A stretch of DNA of 5,495 nucleotides. It comes from Propionibacterium sp. (GTDB taxonomy: Bacteria; Actinomycetota; Actinomycetes; Propionibacteriales; Propionibacteriaceae). Positions within the stretch are counted from its first letter, which is position 1, and every line of letters begins with the position of its first letter. The stretch is from positions 1-5,495 of the forward strand of contig JAAYAO010000363.1 in the NCBI GenBank assembly GCA_012719335.1, given 5' to 3'. The notes under the pieces were generated by a model. That model was given only the letters and a program-made list of their open reading frames with translations, searched no databases and had not been told where the DNA came from. Below are positions 5,287 to 5,495 of this stretch, piece by piece. The translations under genes were made by a program, and so were the position numbers.

Positions 5287-5495
5287 ACCGGCACACCCAA
5301 TTGTTCGGCCGCTTCGTACCGGTGCGCTCGCTGCTGCACCGGTTGCCGGTCGGGGTGGCGATGCTGTTGGTGATCGGTGTGGCGTTCACCCCGGTGGTGG
5401 TCGGCCGGTGGTGGGTCTCCGTCGCGTTCCTGGGGTTGACCTGGGTGTTGTTGTTGCTCGCCCGGCTGCCGTTGCGGGTGGCGTTTCCGCTGCCC
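5283..5495 (+). CDS. bioN: ECF transporter transmembrane (T) component BioN, N-terminal part, cut by window edge
   Basis: The membrane coupling subunit (EcfT/CbiQ family) that links BioM ATPase motion to BioY. Only the first 71 residues are present. The start MNRHTQLFGRFVPVRSLLHRLPVGVAML resembles the family opening 'G-Y-PG-SPLHRL', with FVPVRSLLHRLP (11-22) matching best. Two hydrophobic segments follow, at about 23-37 and 41-58. The GTG start (5283-5285) overlaps the bioM stop in GTGA, so no separate promoter is expected. The assignment rests on this opening motif, the hydrophobicity and the bioY-bioM context. The C-terminal Ala-Arg-Gly coupling motifs that would confirm it are outside the window. 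Confidence 0.85.
   Translation, partial: MNRHTQLFGRFVPVRSLLHRLPVGVAMLLVIGVAFTPVVVGRWWVSVAFLGLTWVLLLLARLPLRVAFPLP

Overview
The window comes from a high-GC actinobacterium. Evidence is the strong G/C bias at third codon positions, frequent GTG starts, and a biotin ECF transporter with its own ATPase and T subunit (bioY-bioM-bioN order), which is common in Actinobacteria. Frequent TTG leucine codons would suit the Propionibacteriales, but I cannot fix the genus from this sequence alone.

Layout, left to right. (1) The N-terminal part of an MFS transporter lies on the minus strand (1-320, cut by the window edge). (2) A 112-bp divergent promoter region carries a 15-bp perfect-arm dyad. (3) A PaaG-like crotonase gene is on the plus strand (433-1173). 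(4) A long GC-rich hairpin sits between the convergent stops and looks like a shared bidirectional terminator. (5) A flavoprotein of the 3-ketosteroid-delta1-dehydrogenase (KstD) type is on the minus strand (1244-2926), and the KstD catalytic residues I can recognise are retained. (6) A mismatch-specific uracil-DNA glycosylase (mug) gene is on the same strand upstream of it (3037-3684). (7) A 286-bp divergent intergenic region follows. (8) The plus-strand bioY-bioM-bioN operon runs from 3971 off the right edge; its stop and start codons overlap (ATGA, GTGA), which suggests translational coupling.

Functionally, the clearest unit is bioYMN: the membrane S component that captures biotin, the cytoplasmic ATPase, and the start of the membrane coupling (T) subunit. 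The left part (transporter, enoyl-CoA isomerase/hydratase, KstD-like dehydrogenase) could belong to uptake and degradation of a cyclic or aromatic carboxylate or steroid-like compound. That is inference from families and proximity; these genes are not one operon. mug is a housekeeping repair gene.

I found no mobile element, CRISPR array, tRNA, rRNA or convincing undescribed system. The items worth a second look are regulatory (a dyad and short direct repeats at promoters) and active-site variation in the crotonase, in BioY and in the ATPase Q-loop.
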